Shown here: piece by piece, positions 38,140 to 49,182 of the stretch
How positions within the stretch are numbered: the stretch's first letter is position 1
How the letters are laid out: the number at the start of each line of letters is the position of its first letter
Assembly (NCBI RefSeq): GCF_024655635.1
Contig: NZ_JANLGI010000002.1
Coordinates: 430,738 to 494,737 of the forward strand
Direction: 5' to 3'
Origin: Allobosea sp. 47.2.35
GTDB taxonomy: Bacteria > Pseudomonadota > Alphaproteobacteria > Rhizobiales > Beijerinckiaceae
Length of the DNA stretch: 64,000 nucleotides
The notes under the pieces: generated by a model
What the model saw: the letters and a program-made list of their open reading frames with translations, nothing else
Databases searched by the model: none
Told to the model about the DNA's origin: nothing
Translations under genes and position numbers: made by a program

Positions 38140-39021
38140 ATGGCCATCGAAAGCATGACGGGGTTTGCCCGTGCGGCGGGAACGGCCGGGGTCCATGGCT
38201 GGGCCTGGGAAATCCGCAGCGTCAACGGGCGTGGGCTCGACCTGCGCGTGCGGGTTCCACCCGGCTTCGAGGTTCTGGCCGAAGCCGCTCGCAAGCAGCT
38301 GGGTGCCGCCTTCTCCCGCGGAACGCTCCACGTCAATCTCGCTGTCACCAGCGATGCCGGCCCGCCGCGCCCACGCGTCAACGAGGCCGTCCTTGCCGCC
38401 CTGCTCGAGGCGGTCGAAAGGTTGCCGCCGGCTGCCGGCATCAACCCGCCATCCTATGACGGGTTGCTCGGTATCCGCGGCGTCGTCGACTATGCCGACG
38501 AGGCGCAGGACGTGTTGGGGGCGGTCGAGGCGCCGGCCCTTGCCGGGCTCGATGCCGTCACCAAGGCCCTGAAGGAAGCGCGCGCTGCCGAAGGCCGCGC
38601 GCTCGAAGCCATCGTCGTCGGCCATCTCGAAACCATCGCGCGGCTCGCCGGCGAGGCGGAGCATCATCCGGCGCGCAGCAGCGAGGCGATCCGCGCCCGG
38701 ATCGCGGCACAGGTCGAGGCGCTGCTGGGAGCGAATAACGGCCTCGATCCGCAGCGCCTGCATCAGGAGGCCGCGCTGATCGCCGTGCGCGCCGATATCC
38801 GCGAGGAGATCGACCGCCTGCATGCCCATGTCGAGGCTTTGCGCGAGCTTCTGGCCAAGGGCGGGCCGATCGGCCGCAAGCTTGATTTCCTCTCGCAGGA
38901 ATTCGGCCGCGAGGCCTCGACGCTCTGCGCCAAGGCCAATGATCCCGGCCTGTCGCGTATCGGCCTGGAGCTCCGCACGGTCGTCGACCAGATGCGCGAG
39001 CAGGTTCAGAACGTGGAGTGA
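38140..39021 (+). CDS. YicC family endoribonuclease
   Basis: 293 aa. N terminus MAIESMTGFARAAG is diagnostic of YicC. The C terminus has the DUF1732 segment LHQEAALIAVRADIREEIDRLHAHV...GRKLDFLSQEFGREASTLCAKAND. YicC homologues are stress-related endoribonucleases in E. coli and Bacillus. Its neighbour gmk is the usual partner. The ATG at 38140 lies 110 bp after mltG. Confidence 0.93.
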   Translation: MAIESMTGFARAAGTAGVHGWAWEIRSVNGRGLDLRVRVPPGFEVLAEAARKQLGAAFSRGTLHVNLAVTSDAGPPRPRVNEAVLAALLEAVERLPPAAGINPPSYDGLLGIRGVVDYADEAQDVLGAVEAPALAGLDAVTKALKEARAAEGRALEAIVVGHLETIARLAGEAEHHPARSSEAIRARIAAQVEALLGANNGLDPQRLHQEAALIAVRADIREEIDRLHAHVEALRELLAKGGPIGRKLDFLSQEFGREASTLCAKANDPGLSRIGLELRTVVDQMREQVQNVE

Positions 39022-39026
39022 GCCGG

Positions 39027-39674
39027 ATGGCTGCCGAGACCCTTCGCCCGGCCCGCCGCGGCCTCATGCTGATCCTGTCCTCGCCCTCCGGCGCCGGCAA
39101 GACCACGCTCACCCGCAATCTCAAGAGCGAGAACAATCTCGACCTATCGATCTCGGTCACGACCCGCGCCAAGCGCCCGTCCGAGATCGAGGGCGTGCAT
39201 TATCGCTTCATCGACCGCGCTGCGTTCGACACCATGCGCCAGCACAACGATCTGCTGGAATGGGCGGAGGTCCATGGCAACGGCTATGGCACGCCGCGCC
39301 GGGAGGTCGAGGCCTCGCTGGCGGCCGGGCGCGATGTGCTCTTCGATATCGACTGGCAGGGCACCCAGCAGATCGTGAAGAAGGCGCGCGCCGACGTCGT
39401 CACCATCTTCATCCTGCCGCCCTCGATGGCTGAGCTGCGTTCGCGCCTGATCCGCCGCGCCGAGGATGCCGAGGAGGTCATCGTCAAGCGCCTCGCCAAT
39501 GCCCGCGACGAGATCGCGCGCTGGAGCCAGTACGACTACGTCATCGTCAACCACGATCTCCAGGCAGCCTACGAGTCGATCAAGGCGATCCTGACGGCGG
39601 AGCGCCTGAAGCGCAGCCGCGCCGTCGGCCTCAACGACTTCGTCGATCAGCTCCTGACCGAACAGCTGCCCTGA
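39027..39674 (+). CDS. gmk: Guanylate kinase
   Basis: 215 aa from the ATG at 39027, which has GGAG upstream; a GTG at 39018 is also in frame. P-loop SSPSGAGKTTLTR (near residues 20-32). The GMP-binding segment is SVTTRAKRPSEIEGVHYRFID. Gmk converts GMP to GDP. The gene overlaps no neighbour but begins 5 bp after the yicC stop. Confidence 0.97.
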   Translation: MAAETLRPARRGLMLILSSPSGAGKTTLTRNLKSENNLDLSISVTTRAKRPSEIEGVHYRFIDRAAFDTMRQHNDLLEWAEVHGNGYGTPRREVEASLAAGRDVLFDIDWQGTQQIVKKARADVVTIFILPPSMAELRSRLIRRAEDAEEVIVKRLANARDEIARWSQYDYVIVNHDLQAAYESIKAILTAERLKRSRAVGLNDFVDQLLTEQLP

Positions 39675-40523
39675 TCAGCGCTGGGCGGCCAGCGCGTTCG
39701 CCAGCTTGACGAAGCCCGAGACCGGGATCTCCTCGGCCCGTGCCGTCTCGGCAAGTCCTGCAGCCGCGATGATCGGCGCCGGGTCCTGCAGCACGGCTTT
39801 CAGGCTCTGCCGCAGCATCTTGCGCCGTTGGCCGAAGGCCGCCAAGGTCACCCGCTCCAGCAGGCGCCGGTCACAGGGCTCCGGCTGCGCACGCGGGATG
39901 AGCTGGACGATCGACGAGGTGATTTTCGGCGGCGGCACGAAAGCGCTGCGCGGCACGTCGAACAGGATCTTCGTCTCGCAGCGCCAGTTCGACAGCACCG
40001 CGAGCCGGCCGTAATCGGCCCGTTCGTCCGGCGTCGCGACGATGCGTTCGGCGACCTCGCGCTGGAACATCAGCGTCAGCGAATCCCACCAGGATGGCCA
40101 GGGCTCGAGGCTCAGCCAGCCGACCAGCAGCGGCGTGCCGATATTATAGGGTAGGTTGGCGACGATCCGCGCCCGACCGCCATCGAGATGAGGTGTCAGG
40201 TCGACCGCAAGCGCATCGCCGTCGATGACCTCCAGCCGGCCGGGATAATGCGCCGCGATCTCGGCCAGCGCCGGCATGCAGCGCCGGTCGCGCTCGATCG
40301 CGATGACACGCCCGGCGCCATTGGCCAGCAACGCCCGCGTCAGCCCGCCGGGGCCAGGGCCGATCTCGACCACCGTCTGGCCTTCCAGCGGGCCGGCAGA
40401 GCGGGCGATGCGGCTCGTCAGGTTGAGGTCGAACAGGAAGTTCTGGCCGAGCGCCTTCTGCGCCATCAGCCCATGGCGCTCAACTACCTCGCGCAGCGGC
40501 GGCAGGTCGTCGATCTGGCTCAT
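39675..40523 (-). CDS. rsmA: 16S rRNA (adenine(1518)-N(6)/adenine(1519)-N(6))-dimethyltransferase
   Basis: 282 aa. RsmA (KsgA) dimethylates two adjacent adenines in 16S rRNA helix 45. [19 protein letters not shown] (near residues 26-44), the SAM motif [15 protein letters not shown] and the catalytic [11 protein letters not shown] are present. The ATG at 40523 overlaps the pdxA stop by 4 nt. It converges on gmk, the two stops being immediately adjacent. Confidence 0.96.
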   Translation of the reverse strand: MSQIDDLPPLREVVERHGLMAQKALGQNFLFDLNLTSRIARSAGPLEGQTVVEIGPGPGGLTRALLANGAGRVIAIERDRRCMPALAEIAAHYPGRLEVIDGDALAVDLTPHLDGGRARIVANLPYNIGTPLLVGWLSLEPWPSWWDSLTLMFQREVAERIVATPDERADYGRLAVLSNWRCETKILFDVPRSAFVPPPKITSSIVQLIPRAQPEPCDRRLLERVTLAAFGQRRKMLRQSLKAVLQDPAPIIAAAGLAETARAEEIPVSGFVKLANALAAQR

Positions 40524-41530
40524 GCCGCAGTATCCGTGGCTGTGCGCTCTGCCATCCGGGCGGCGAGCTTCAGGGCGGCGCAGAGGCTGTCCGGCCGCGC
40601 GATGCCCTTGCCGGCGATATCGAAGGCCGTGCCATGGTCGGGCGAGGTCCGGATGAAAGGCAGGCCGAGCGTGACGTTGACGCCCTCGTCGAAGGCGATC
40701 GTCTTGATCGGGATCAGCGCCTGATCGTGATACATCGCCAGCGCCGCGTCATAGCCGGCGCGCGCCCGCGCATGGAACATCGTGTCGGCGGGATAAGGGC
40801 CGCGCGCATCGATGCCCTCGGCTTGCAGTTGGGCGATGGCGGGCGCGATGATGGTCCCGTCCTCGTGACCCATCGTGCCGCTCTCGCCGGCATGAGGATT
40901 GAGCCCGCTGATCGCCAGCCGTGGCGCCGCGATGCCGAAACGGCTGCGCAATTCGGCGGCAACGATCCGGCCGGTTTCGACGATCAAGGTGGAGGTCAAC
41001 AGCTCCGGCACCCGGCGCAACGGCTCGTGGATCGTAACGGGGACGACCGCCAGCTCCTCGCACCAGAGCATCATGACCGGGCGCGGTTCAATACCGCGCT
41101 CGGCGGCCAGATACGCGAGATATTCAGTATGGCCGGGATGCTTGAAGCCGGCGCTGTAAAGCACTGATTTCGCGATTGGATTGGTCACGACGGCTGCGGC
41201 TTCGCCGGAGCGGACGGCCGCGACCGCCCGATCGATCGAGCCGATCGTGCCCGCCGCCGTCGCAGGATCCGGCTTGCCCGGCACGACGCTGGTCTTGGCG
41301 TCGAGCGGAATCACGGGCAGCGCCTCGACGAAGATGGCGGCAACGTCGCTCCAGTTGCAGGCGCGCACCGGCACGCTCCAGCCGAGCCGGCGGGCGGCAT
41401 CCGCGAGATGTCCGGGGTCACCGATGCAGGCGAAGGCGGGAAGCGCTCGCTCGCCGCGCTCCAGCCAGGCACGCAACGTCAGCTCCGGCCCGATCCCGGC
41501 CGGATCGCCCTGTGTCAATGCAAGCGGCAT
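40520..41530 (-). CDS. pdxA: 4-hydroxythreonine-4-phosphate dehydrogenase
   Basis: 336 aa from the ATG at 41530. A TTG at 41539 has a better Shine-Dalgarno (GGAG, 6 nt) and would add three residues. PdxA makes 3-amino-2-oxopropyl phosphate for pyridoxal 5'-phosphate. Motifs: [13 protein letters not shown] at the N terminus, GHTEYLA and [14 protein letters not shown]. The gene lies directly beside lptD; in most Hyphomicrobiales surA lies between the two. Confidence 0.93.
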   Translation of the reverse strand: MPLALTQGDPAGIGPELTLRAWLERGERALPAFACIGDPGHLADAARRLGWSVPVRACNWSDVAAIFVEALPVIPLDAKTSVVPGKPDPATAAGTIGSIDRAVAAVRSGEAAAVVTNPIAKSVLYSAGFKHPGHTEYLAYLAAERGIEPRPVMMLWCEELAVVPVTIHEPLRRVPELLTSTLIVETGRIVAAELRSRFGIAAPRLAISGLNPHAGESGTMGHEDGTIIAPAIAQLQAEGIDARGPYPADTMFHARARAGYDAALAMYHDQALIPIKTIAFDEGVNVTLGLPFIRTSPDHGTAFDIAGKGIARPDSLCAALKLAARMAERTATDTAA

Positions 41531-41566
41531 TGCCGGCAAGACGAACTCCGCGACCTGAAGTGAGAG

Positions 41567-41588
41567 CCGGCCCGCCGTCGCGGGCCGG
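41567..41588 (-). other. Strong hairpin between lptD and pdxA
   Basis: CCGGCCCGC (41567-41575) pairs perfectly with GCGGGCCGG (41580-41588), loop CGTC. It begins 3 nt after the lptD stop and lies 36 nt upstream of the pdxA ATG. The minus-strand sequence after it is CTCTCACTTC, with no U-run. It could be a 3'-end stabiliser or an attenuator. Confidence 0.5.
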
Positions 41589-41591
41589 TGT

Positions 41592-44162
41592 TTAGTTCGA
41601 CGAGCCGACGCCGTCGCTCGACGAGGAGGCGCCGCCGAGATTCTGCGAGTAGCTGATCTCGCCCAGCGTGCGTAGCTCCAGGCGGAACATGATCGTGCGC
41701 GTGTCCTTGGTCGAGCCGGCCTGGCGATCGGCATAGCTCTGCGAGTAGCTGACGTCGAAGACCGTGCATTCGTCGGTGTAGTTGATGCCGAACGAGGTCG
41801 AGGCGGTCTGGAACGGCCCGGTATTCGGATAGATCGGCATCGCTGAGACCGCCGGGGCCGCCATGTAGGACGCGTAGGCGTCGCGGTAGCGCTCGCGGTC
41901 GTACTTGTACTTGTCGAGGTCGAACAGCACGCCGGCCCGCAGACGCCAGTTCTCGGCGATCTTGAGCGAGCCGTTCAGCGAAAGGCCTTCGCGGCGGCGG
42001 GAAATGCCGAGATCGGGCTGCGGCTCGTAGCGGCCATAGCCCACCGAGGCGGTGATGATGCTGTTGACATAGGTCGCGGCGGCATCGATGCGCTGGGCTT
42101 CGAAGGTCGTCGCGTTGAGGCGCGTCGCACCGGTCAGGAAGAAGCCCTTGAATGGCGAGAGCTGTGCGCGGGCGACATAGTCGGAGTTGCGGGTCTCGAG
42201 ACCGGAGTTCAGGCCGGTATTGAGCAGGTCACCGCTGGCGAAGGAGTTGCGTCCGGCGAGCTGGAAGGATTGGCCGATGAGCAGGTTGGCAAAGGCTTCC
42301 TTGCCGAAGCGCCCGGTATAGAGAGCGCCGACATTCGCGCGGGTGCCGCCCTCGACACGGTCGAAGCCGGAGAACTTGCCGCTCCATTCGAACAGGTTGT
42401 TGGCGTCGAAGACCAGGCTTTGCGCGTCTTCGTTCGCGACGCGCAGGCTGTTCGTCTCGTTCGGGCGCGCGACGACCTGCGCGACCGGCTCGATGATATG
42501 CGTGCCCCAGTCGGTCTTGGCGACGAACGGGTAGCGATACATCAGCCCGATAGCCGGCATGACCCGCCCGAACACCTCGTCCGAGGTGTCGGCGATGGTC
42601 GCAACGCGCGAATTGATCGGCCCGGTCGTGTCGGGATTGATCGAGAAGATATCGGCCCGCACGGAGGCGTAGGGCGTCCACATCTGCCCGAGCGGATCGA
42701 TGAAGTTGCGCCGCCAGGAAACCTGCGCCGTTGCACGCGAGACATTGCCGGCAAGGCCGCGCACGAGGCAGTGATTCTTGTCGTAGATGGCGCAGCCGTC
42801 ATAGAGCGAATAGGTCGGCGTCGTGATCAGGTAGCTCTTCTGCTGCGGCAGCTCCGAGAAGGCCGCGGTGTCACGCGTCAGGCTGGTCAGGTTGACGTTG
42901 AACGACAGCTCGCCGCCAAGGAGGGACGGCTTGTGGACGCGCTTGTCGTAGTCCAGCACCGGCAACACGACGGGCTGCTGCTTCTGCCAGTCCTGATAGT
43001 TCAGGGGCTGGAAATAGTAGCCACGCAGATCGAACCAGGCGCTCTCGCTCTGGCCGTTCAGATAGGCGGTCGAGATCGCTTCCTGCAGATAGGTGGTGGT
43101 GCTGAGGCTCTCGTTGCGGATGCGGTAGTTCTTGTAGAACCACCGATCCGTCGACATCGAGGCATTCCAGCCGACCGTCCAGCGCGGATTGATGAAGAAC
43201 TTGCCGTTCGTCTCCACCGAGCCGCGGAATTCCTTGTCGCGCGGGCCGAGCGGGCTCGGCAGATAGGCGTCCTTGTCCTGCTGGAAGATGCCGGACGCCC
43301 GGATCGCGTAGGAACCGTTGACCAGGCGATGCCGCCACTCCATCTGGCCGAGGAAGCCCTGGCGGCTGAAATAGGTGGGCGTCACCGTGAGATCGTAATT
43401 CGGCGCCAGGTTCAGGAAATAGGGCAGCCCGACGCCGTAGCCGAGCGCCGAGGTGTTGATGAATCGAGGCGACAGGAAGCCGGACTTGCGCTTCACCGTC
43501 GAATCCGGGCCGGACATGTACGGGATGTAGGCCATCGGGATGCCGGCGAACTCGACGCGCGCATCCTCGTAATAGATCGTCTGCTCGGACTTCTTGTGGA
43601 TGATCCGCGCGGCGCGGACCTGCCACAGCGGCGGCCGCTCCGGATTGTCCTTGCAGGGTTCGCAGGCGGTGTAGATGCCCTTGTCGAAGACGAAGGTTTC
43701 GCCGTCCGTGCGCTCGGCGCGCGGTGCCGAGAAACGGGTCTTGTCCGGGTTCACGACCCGCAGGGAGTCGATGAAGCCGTCGCGGAAATCGTCGGTCAGG
43801 TTGAACTTGTCACCGGTGATCACCGTGCCATTGGCTTCGGTGATCCGGGCATTGCCGACGGCGATGACGCGTTTGCTGGCCTGGTCGTAGGTAACGCGAT
43901 CGGCCTCGATCGTCCGGCCCTGATACAGGATCTGGACGTCGCCGACGGCCGCGACCGTCTTCTTGTCGTTGTCATAGACGAGCTCGCGCGCGTCCACGAC
44001 CATCCGGTCCTGCGGCTTGGCCGCAGCGGCGGTCGCGGGCTTGGGTTGCGCGCCCGCTGCCCGATTCTGGGCATGGGCCGGCTCGGCCAGCAGATAGGCC
44101 AGGCTGGAGGCGAGAGCCGTCGCCGCCGCGAAGCGTGCTAGCCGGTTCACTCCTGGCCCCAT
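41592..44162 (-). CDS. lptD: LPS-assembly protein LptD
   Basis: 856 aa outer-membrane protein that inserts LPS into the outer leaflet. Signal peptide [25 protein letters not shown]. The N-terminal OstA/LptA-like domain follows ([25 protein letters not shown], about residues 54-200). The large beta-barrel domain fills the rest, with alternating aromatic strands. The pair CEPCKD near residue 168 and a Cys in YTDECTVF near the C terminus may form disulfides. lptG is upstream. Confidence 0.94.
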   Translation of the reverse strand: MGPGVNRLARFAAATALASSLAYLLAEPAHAQNRAAGAQPKPATAAAAKPQDRMVVDARELVYDNDKKTVAAVGDVQILYQGRTIEADRVTYDQASKRVIAVGNARITEANGTVITGDKFNLTDDFRDGFIDSLRVVNPDKTRFSAPRAERTDGETFVFDKGIYTACEPCKDNPERPPLWQVRAARIIHKKSEQTIYYEDARVEFAGIPMAYIPYMSGPDSTVKRKSGFLSPRFINTSALGYGVGLPYFLNLAPNYDLTVTPTYFSRQGFLGQMEWRHRLVNGSYAIRASGIFQQDKDAYLPSPLGPRDKEFRGSVETNGKFFINPRWTVGWNASMSTDRWFYKNYRIRNESLSTTTYLQEAISTAYLNGQSESAWFDLRGYYFQPLNYQDWQKQQPVVLPVLDYDKRVHKPSLLGGELSFNVNLTSLTRDTAAFSELPQQKSYLITTPTYSLYDGCAIYDKNHCLVRGLAGNVSRATAQVSWRRNFIDPLGQMWTPYASVRADIFSINPDTTGPINSRVATIADTSDEVFGRVMPAIGLMYRYPFVAKTDWGTHIIEPVAQVVARPNETNSLRVANEDAQSLVFDANNLFEWSGKFSGFDRVEGGTRANVGALYTGRFGKEAFANLLIGQSFQLAGRNSFASGDLLNTGLNSGLETRNSDYVARAQLSPFKGFFLTGATRLNATTFEAQRIDAAATYVNSIITASVGYGRYEPQPDLGISRRREGLSLNGSLKIAENWRLRAGVLFDLDKYKYDRERYRDAYASYMAAPAVSAMPIYPNTGPFQTASTSFGINYTDECTVFDVSYSQSYADRQAGSTKDTRTIMFRLELRTLGEISYSQNLGGASSSSDGVGSSN

Positions 44163-44199
44163 CTCGTAAACTCGAAATTAACCATAGGCACAGTACGTT

Positions 44200-45291
44200 T
44201 CACCCATCTTCCTGATGGAGGAGGGCGAGTGCTCCCAGCATTGCCCCCAATGCTGCAGGCAACCACGCCGCGACGACCGGATTGACGATTCCCGACGATC
44301 CGAGTTCCTCCGACAAGTGCGTCGCCACATAGAGCACGAACCCGGCCGCGACGCCACCTATCACCAGTTTGGTCACACCACCAAACCGGAAAAATCTTAA
44401 AGAAACGGATGCGGCTACCAGCACCATCGCGATGAGCAGCAGCGGGCGCGCCATAAGCGATTGATAACGCAGTTCATAGGGCGTCGTGTCGAGGCCGGCA
44501 CGCTGTGTCCTGTCGATCACGGCCGGCATGGACCAGAAGCCCACCGCGTCGGGTGGGGTGAAGCTCTGGCGCATCTGTTCCGGCTCCAGCGTCGTGGCGA
44601 GCACGTAGCTCTTATAGCTCTGTGGCTCTTCCGTGGCGGAGGTGGAGCGCGCATCGGCGAGCTCCCAATGGCCCGGGCGCAGCAGGGCCTGCCGGGCGTC
44701 GATTCGTTCCTTGAAGCTGCCGTCCGGATTGAAGATGAAGAACGCGACCTGAGACAGGCCGTCCTCATCGGGCAGGGCGCCTGCGGCGCGGATGATCGCT
44801 TGCCCGTCGACGCTGCGCTGCCGAAGCCAGATTTCCTGGGACAGGCCGGACTTGCCGCCGGTGCGGACGAACAGGCGGGTCTCCAGCGCGGTCGCCTTGC
44901 GCTTCAGCTCGGCCGCGACCGGATTGTAGATCATGATCGAGACCAGCCCGACGACGCCGGCAACGGCGGCGGCCGGCTGCAGGAACTGCCAGGCCGAGAC
45001 GCCGACCGAGCGGGCCACCACGAGCTCGAGCTTCCGGCTCAGCGTGAGCAGGGCGAACATGCCGCCGAACAGCGCCGCGAAGGGGAAGATCTGCTCGGCC
45101 ACGGCCGGCGCCCGGAAGAGGGCGAGCTGGACGATGCGCGGCGTCGTCGCGATCGGGGAATCGCCGGCGCGGCGCATCAGCTCGACGAAATCGAGCGTGC
45201 CGATGAGGAAGAAGAAGGTGCTGAAGACTCCGACGATGGCGCGCGTGAAGCGCTTCGTCAGATAGCGGCCGAAGGTCGTGAACAGCAGCAT
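44200..45291 (-). CDS. lptG: LPS export ABC transporter permease LptG
   Basis: 363 aa YjgP/YjgQ-family permease with six predicted transmembrane helices and a large periplasmic beta-jellyroll (about residues 120-275). The N terminus [22 protein letters not shown] and GTLDFVELMRRAGD are typical of LptG. With LptF and LptB it extracts LPS from the inner membrane. The start overlaps the lptF stop by 1 nt; lptD follows 37 bp after the stop. Confidence 0.93.
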   Translation of the reverse strand: MLLFTTFGRYLTKRFTRAIVGVFSTFFFLIGTLDFVELMRRAGDSPIATTPRIVQLALFRAPAVAEQIFPFAALFGGMFALLTLSRKLELVVARSVGVSAWQFLQPAAAVAGVVGLVSIMIYNPVAAELKRKATALETRLFVRTGGKSGLSQEIWLRQRSVDGQAIIRAAGALPDEDGLSQVAFFIFNPDGSFKERIDARQALLRPGHWELADARSTSATEEPQSYKSYVLATTLEPEQMRQSFTPPDAVGFWSMPAVIDRTQRAGLDTTPYELRYQSLMARPLLLIAMVLVAASVSLRFFRFGGVTKLVIGGVAAGFVLYVATHLSEELGSSGIVNPVVAAWLPAALGAMLGALALLHQEDG

Positions 45292-46484
45292 CAGGCGCGC
45301 CGGAATCGGGCCGCGAGATTGACCAGCGGCGTTGTGAGGGGGGCAAGCAGGCGAGCCAGGACCGGCTGGATGCGCGCGCCGTAGAAGATGAAGGCCACGG
45401 ACAGGACGATCGCACCGACCGGCAGGATATAGAGCAGCGCGGCCGCGAAGGGCGAGCGTACGCTGGCGGTCCAGGCGGCATAGGCGGCGATGCGCGTGGC
45501 GCCGACGATCATGATCGCCGACTGGATCGCGAGAGCTCGTCCCTGACGGGTGGTTCGCGCCTCGCCGATGGCGGCAAAGGCGATCAGCATGAAGGCGAAG
45601 GGGTAGAGCGGCGACGAGAGCCGGTTGTGCAGTTCCGCCCGGAAGCGCCCTTCCTGGATCTTGTAGTAGGCCTCGTTCTTGTCCTGCGTCAGCAGTTCCC
45701 AGGTCGAGCGCTCGCGCGGCTTGTAGATCACCTTGTCGCCGTCGCCCTCGCCGGGGCCGCCACTGGAATCGCCTGTGAGCGCCGAAAGGTTCAGGGCATA
45801 GCGCTCGAAGGAGATGATCGAGGTCGTCGAGGTATTCTTGGCCTCGCGCTGGATCGTGCCTTTCTCCAGCATCAGGAAGCTCTGGCCTTCGGCCTCGACC
45901 GTTCGGCCGCGCTCGGCGAGATAGATCGAGGGCTGCGACGGATCGCGGCGATCCTGCATGAAGATGCCGACCAGCGAGTCGCCCGCCTTCTCGCGGTAGT
46001 GGAATGTGACGCCGGAATCGAGCGAGACGAACTGGCCTTCCTTGACGACATTGGCGACGAAATCGGCGCGGATCAGCGTGATCAGGTCACGCAGCATCCG
46101 GAAGCTCGCCGGCATCACCGAGATCGTCATCCAGGCGACAATCAGGGAGGTCGCGATCGTCAGCACGATGAAGGGCCGCGTGATCCGCTGCGGGGCGACG
46201 CCCGCGGCGTTCATCACGATCAGTTCGGAATCACCGTTGAGCCTGTTGAGCGTGTAGAGCGTCGACATGAACAGCGCGACGGGCGCGATGCCGGCGATCA
46301 GGGCCGGCAGCGAAAGCAGTGTCACGGTCAGGAAGATCAGGACCGTCTGGCCCTTGCCGGTGATGAGATCGACCTCGCGCAGCGCCTGCGTGACCCAGAT
46401 CACGCCGGTCAGGCCGAGCAGCAGCACGATCGCCGCCACCGCTGCGATCTTCAGAATGTAGCGATCGAGGCGGTTGAGAAGCAC
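45291..46484 (-). CDS. lptF: LPS export ABC transporter permease LptF
   Basis: 397 aa from the GTG at 46484 ([23 protein letters not shown]), preferred on GGAA spacing and family length; a GTG at 46538 in the same frame would give 415 aa. Six predicted transmembrane helices with a periplasmic jellyroll between TM3 and TM4. [24 protein letters not shown] matches LptF. It partners LptG in the LPS export complex. pepA diverges from it across about 150 bp. Confidence 0.92.
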   Translation of the reverse strand: MLLNRLDRYILKIAAVAAIVLLLGLTGVIWVTQALREVDLITGKGQTVLIFLTVTLLSLPALIAGIAPVALFMSTLYTLNRLNGDSELIVMNAAGVAPQRITRPFIVLTIATSLIVAWMTISVMPASFRMLRDLITLIRADFVANVVKEGQFVSLDSGVTFHYREKAGDSLVGIFMQDRRDPSQPSIYLAERGRTVEAEGQSFLMLEKGTIQREAKNTSTTSIISFERYALNLSALTGDSSGGPGEGDGDKVIYKPRERSTWELLTQDKNEAYYKIQEGRFRAELHNRLSSPLYPFAFMLIAFAAIGEARTTRQGRALAIQSAIMIVGATRIAAYAAWTASVRSPFAAALLYILPVGAIVLSVAFIFYGARIQPVLARLLAPLTTPLVNLAARFRRA

Positions 46485-46638
46485 GCGTCGGTTCCGGAGC
46501 TGGAGAGCCTGGGCTCTCCGAGGTGGTTCGTCGGACACACCCTATGGTATAGGCGCGGCGAGGGCGCAAACGGGAATCGTTTGCCGTCTGCCGTCAATTG
46601 TCCTTCCCCTGTCATTTTCGCAAGATTGTGAGCGGATC

Positions 46639-48132
46639 ATGTCGCAGCGCCTGAAGCTCGAGATCAAAGCCCTGGATGCCGTCGAAGGGCAGGATCTGGT
46701 GATCCTCGTCTCGGACAAGCTCGCGGTGCCGGAACCGGCGCGGGAATGGGCGGGCGCGGGCGCGCAGGCGCTGCTGACGCGGGCCGCCGTGGCGGAGCGC
46801 TTCAAGGGCAAGACGCTGGCCGGCCTGACGCTGCCGTCGCCGGAGGGAGCCTCCTACGAGCGCCTCATCGTCGTCGGCATCGGGCCTGAGGACGAGCGCG
46901 CCAAGCTCGATTTCGTCAAGCTGGGCGGCGCCATCGCCGGCCGGCTCGGCGCCGGCCGCAGCGCCGAAATCATCCTTTCGCTGCCCGAGGGCACGATCGA
47001 GCCGAAGCAGGCCGCCGATATTGCCCTGGGGCTGAGGCTGCGCGCCTATGCCTTCGACCGCTACAAGACCAAGAGCAAGGACAAGGACGAAGCCGAGCCG
47101 CTGACGGTTGCGCTGCGCACCGCCGATACCTCTGCGGTCAAGAAGGCCGTGAAGACGGCCGATGCGATCGCCGCCGGCGTCCTCCAGGCTCGCGATCTCG
47201 TGAACGAGCCGCCGAACGTCCTCTACCCCGAGGAGTTCGCCGACCGCGCCGCGAAGCTCGAAAAGCTCGGCGTCGAGATCGAGATCCTCGACGAGAAGGC
47301 GCTGAAGAAGATCGGCATGCGCGCGCTGCTCGGCGTCGGCCAAGGTTCGCGCCGCGAGAGCCGCGTCGCGATCATGCGCTGGAACGGCGCGAAGAAGGAC
47401 GAGAAGCCGGTCGCCTTCGTCGGCAAGGGCGTGACCTTCGACACCGGTGGCATCTCGCTGAAGCCCGGCGCCGGCATGGAGGACATGAAGGGCGACATGG
47501 CAGGCGCGGCCTGCGTCGTTGGCCTGATGCAGGCGCTCGCCGGCCGCAAAGCCAAGGTCAACGCCATCGGCGTGATCGGCCTCGTCGAGAACATGCCTGA
47601 TGGCAATGCCCAGCGCCCCGGCGACATCGTCACATCGCTCTCCGGCCAGACCATCGAGATCATCAATACCGACGCCGAGGGCCGCCTCGTCCTGGCGGAT
47701 GTGCTCTGGTACACGCAGGAGCGCTTCTCGCCGCGCTTCATGATCAACCTGGCGACGCTGACCGGTGCGATCCTCGTTGCGCTGGCGCAGGAGAACGCTG
47801 GGCTGTTCAGCAACAATGACGAACTCTCGGAGCGCCTGACGGCGGCCGGCATCGCAACCGGCGAGACGGTTTGGCGCATGCCGCTCGGCAAGGCCTACGA
47901 CAAGATGATCGACTCGAAATTCGCCGACATGAAGAACTCGGCCGGGCGCTATGGCGGCTCGATCACCGCGGCGCAGTTCCTGCAGCGCCATGTCAACGAC
48001 ACGCCCTGGGCGCATCTCGACATCGCGGGAACCGGAATGGCCGCCGCGAATTCGGAGATCAACCGCTCCTGGGGGCCGGGCTGGGGCGTGCGCCTGCTCG
48101 ACCGGCTGGTTGCGGATCACTACGAAGATTGA
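46639..48132 (+). CDS. pepA: Leucyl aminopeptidase
   Basis: 497 aa from the ATG at 46639 ([23 protein letters not shown]); a longer open frame upstream is not supported. M17-family metallopeptidase. The signature [14 protein letters not shown] (near residues 342-355) and the metal-binding [16 protein letters not shown] are present. GDMAGAACV also matches. It removes N-terminal residues from peptides. holC follows 49 bp later, a common pepA-holC pairing. Confidence 0.96.
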   Translation: MSQRLKLEIKALDAVEGQDLVILVSDKLAVPEPAREWAGAGAQALLTRAAVAERFKGKTLAGLTLPSPEGASYERLIVVGIGPEDERAKLDFVKLGGAIAGRLGAGRSAEIILSLPEGTIEPKQAADIALGLRLRAYAFDRYKTKSKDKDEAEPLTVALRTADTSAVKKAVKTADAIAAGVLQARDLVNEPPNVLYPEEFADRAAKLEKLGVEIEILDEKALKKIGMRALLGVGQGSRRESRVAIMRWNGAKKDEKPVAFVGKGVTFDTGGISLKPGAGMEDMKGDMAGAACVVGLMQALAGRKAKVNAIGVIGLVENMPDGNAQRPGDIVTSLSGQTIEIINTDAEGRLVLADVLWYTQERFSPRFMINLATLTGAILVALAQENAGLFSNNDELSERLTAAGIATGETVWRMPLGKAYDKMIDSKFADMKNSAGRYGGSITAAQFLQRHVNDTPWAHLDIAGTGMAAANSEINRSWGPGWGVRLLDRLVADHYED

Positions 48133-48181
48133 TTCGTTTTCTGCGGAGATGTCGGTAACCTGTTAGGATATAAGGGGTTCG

Positions 48182-48634
48182 ATGGCCGAAATCCTGTTCT
48201 TCCATCTGCAGTCCCGCCCGCTGGAGCAGGTCCTGCCGACGATTCTCGACCGCGCCCTGTCGCGCGGCCAGAAGGTCGTCGTCGAGGTCGGCGGGCAGGA
48301 GCGCCTGAGCGTTCTCGACGACCATCTCTGGACCTATGCCGATGAGAGCTTCCTGCCGCATGTCACGGCGCTTGAGGCGGATGCGGCCAGCAATCCGGTG
48401 GTGCTGACGACGCAGGCGCATAATCCGAACGCCGCACAGGTTCGGATCTGCGCCGACGGGGTCCGCATTCCCGACGCAATGCAGGACTACGAGCGCGTCG
48501 TCCTGATATTCGATGGAGACGATCCCGAGGCGCTTGCCGCCGCCCGCGAGGATTGGAAGAAGGCCAGGGCCTCGGGCCATGCCGCCAGCTACTGGCAGCA
48601 GGACGATGCCGGCCGTTGGGAGAAGAAAGCGTGA
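48182..48634 (+). CDS. holC: DNA polymerase III subunit chi
   Basis: 150 aa. HolC binds SSB and links the clamp loader to the fork. Recognisable segments are FFHLQSRPLEQVLPTILDRALSRGQKVVVEV, DDHLWTYADESFLPHV and DYERVVLIFDG. The C terminus overlaps the next start in a GTGA junction. Position after pepA matches other proteobacteria. Confidence 0.93.
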   Translation: MAEILFFHLQSRPLEQVLPTILDRALSRGQKVVVEVGGQERLSVLDDHLWTYADESFLPHVTALEADAASNPVVLTTQAHNPNAAQVRICADGVRIPDAMQDYERVVLIFDGDDPEALAAAREDWKKARASGHAASYWQQDDAGRWEKKA

Positions 48635-49041
48635 GACTGCCTGTTCTGTTGCTCTGCGCCGCGGCCCTTGCCGGCTGTTCGGTCGACATGGGCGGTTTTG
48701 CCTTCCAGTCCGAGACCAAGGGCGGCGTCACTACGACGACCACCACCACGGCCAGCGCCGGCATCTCGACGCGCGAGCCGGTCCTGACCCCGGAAGGCGA
48801 ATGCAGCGTCGGCGTCTCGCTCGACCCCTCGACCCGCCCGCTGCCGAAGGAGATCGCGCCCGGGATCACCGAATGCGAGCTGCTGAAACTCAAGGGCGCC
48901 CGCCCGACCGATGTACTGGTCGGCGAGAGCGGCAAGGGCCAGCGCGAAGTGCAGGTGCTCTATTCCGAGCCCGGTGGCCGCGAAATCTACCTCTTTACCG
49001 ACAATCGCCTGACCCGGATCGTGAAGCCCGGCCAGGGCTGA
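48631..49041 (+). CDS. Small lipoprotein of unknown function
   Basis: 136 aa from the GTG at 48631, which overlaps the holC stop (GTGA) and has GGGAGAAG upstream. Signal peptide RLPVLLLCAAALAGC has a lipobox LAGC, so it is likely lipid-anchored at Cys16. A Thr-rich run (TTTTTTT near residues 34-40) follows. The mature part contains ECSVG, ITECELLKLKGARPTDVLVGES and FTDNRLTRIVKP, like SmpA/OmlA-type folds at low similarity. The function is unknown. It is probably co-expressed with holC. Confidence 0.75.
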   Translation: MRLPVLLLCAAALAGCSVDMGGFAFQSETKGGVTTTTTTTASAGISTREPVLTPEGECSVGVSLDPSTRPLPKEIAPGITECELLKLKGARPTDVLVGESGKGQREVQVLYSEPGGREIYLFTDNRLTRIVKPGQG

Positions 49042-49182
49042 GCGGCGCTTCTTGCGCCAGTCGCAGAGCGGGCCGGCTCGTCGGTGTCTATGCAAGCGCC
49101 GTGTGCATGAACGATAGAGGACGGAGCTTCCGGGCCAGCCGGGAGCGGGTTCCTTCCGAATGCACCCTCCTGCGATGACCTC

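Noticed and set aside
48133..48181. TATAAG near the holC start as a -10 element
   Set aside because: No -35 at the right distance; read-through from pepA explains holC expression.
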